DNA from: Clostridium yunnanense
Lineage (GTDB): Bacteria; Bacillota; Clostridia; Clostridiales; Clostridiaceae
Length of the DNA stretch: 64,000 bases
Assembly (NCBI RefSeq): GCF_016595795.1
Contig: NZ_JAENHN010000041.1
Location: 1 to 64,000 of the forward strand
Reading direction: 5' to 3'
The first letter of the stretch is position 1. Each line of letters opens with the position of its first letter. Under the pieces are notes generated by a model that did not search any database, was not told the DNA's origin, and worked only from the letters and a program-made list of their open reading frames with translations. Made by a program: the position numbers and the translations under genes. This document shows, piece by piece, positions 63,988 to 64,000 of this stretch.

Positions 63988-64000
63988 ATTGTATATGAAA

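Overview
The window is a stretch of chromosome from a low-GC, strictly fermentative Firmicute, most probably a Clostridium (cluster I type). Sequence grounds for this are the strong A+T bias, AGGAGG-type ribosome binding sites with frequent TTG starts, and the gene set: electron-bifurcating NfnAB, the [FeFe]-hydrogenase maturase HydF, a flavodiiron NO/O2 reductase, a tryptophan T-box, ABC-F and Bce-type resistance genes, and many wall hydrolases. No rRNA, tRNA, CRISPR array, complete insertion sequence or prophage was found.

Layout. 1-9.1 kb: ABC-F ATPase, nitronate-monooxygenase-like flavoprotein, AI-2E-type permease, nfnAB and a Na+/H+ antiporter. 9.2-12.9 kb: small accessory genes, including a secreted protein interrupted by an in-frame TGA and a MerR regulator reduced to a remnant behind an intact MerR-type promoter, plus aroD. 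13.0-17.6 kb: a complete Bce-type antimicrobial-peptide sensing and resistance module (response regulator, kinase, ABC ATPase, permease), followed by exonuclease III. 18.7-24.0 kb: an oxidative/nitrosative stress block on the minus strand: multicopper oxidase with a PA14 tail, fprA-ric (flavodiiron protein and Fe-S repair protein), a 188-bp palindromic repeat, and a Crp/Fnr regulator. A near-perfect FNR-type site lies at the class II position (-41.5) of the predicted fprA promoter. 24.5-30.6 kb: gltBD glutamate synthase.

31-39.6 kb: a CBS protein, then a sugar uptake locus in which a membrane-anchored sugar-binding protein, a LytS/YesM-type kinase and a YesN-type regulator precede a ChvE/GguAB- or XylFGH-like ABC importer. 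This has the architecture of the XylFII-LytS-YesN three-component xylose sensor described in Clostridium beijerinckii. 39.8-44 kb: nudC, then a chemoreceptor with a sigma-D-like promoter followed directly by an orphan solute-binding lipoprotein. 44.1-48 kb: a flavodoxin-like oxidoreductase divergent from an HxlR regulator, which is followed by aspA and hydF. 48.2-51.3 kb: a two-component system followed by adenosine deaminase. 51.4-57.8 kb: free-methionine-R-sulfoxide reductase, DUF4250, a 46-residue exported peptide, a GGDEF-EAL protein, a MATE exporter, and a T-box(Trp)-trpP unit. 57.9-64 kb: two polysaccharide deacetylases, two amidase-type proteins, and an unknown protein paired with a hemerythrin downstream of a Fur/PerR-like box.

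The intergenic DNA carries at least three repeat types: a 188-bp near-palindrome, a hairpin repeat in two copies (about 30.85 and 58.45 kb), and a leader-like repeat with a terminator hairpin (about 9.25 and 55.2 kb, with a degraded third copy near 57.1 kb). No complete new system was proved. The leads most worth following are the fprA/FNR architecture, the chemoreceptor-binding protein pair, the unknown protein paired with hemerythrin, and the repeats.
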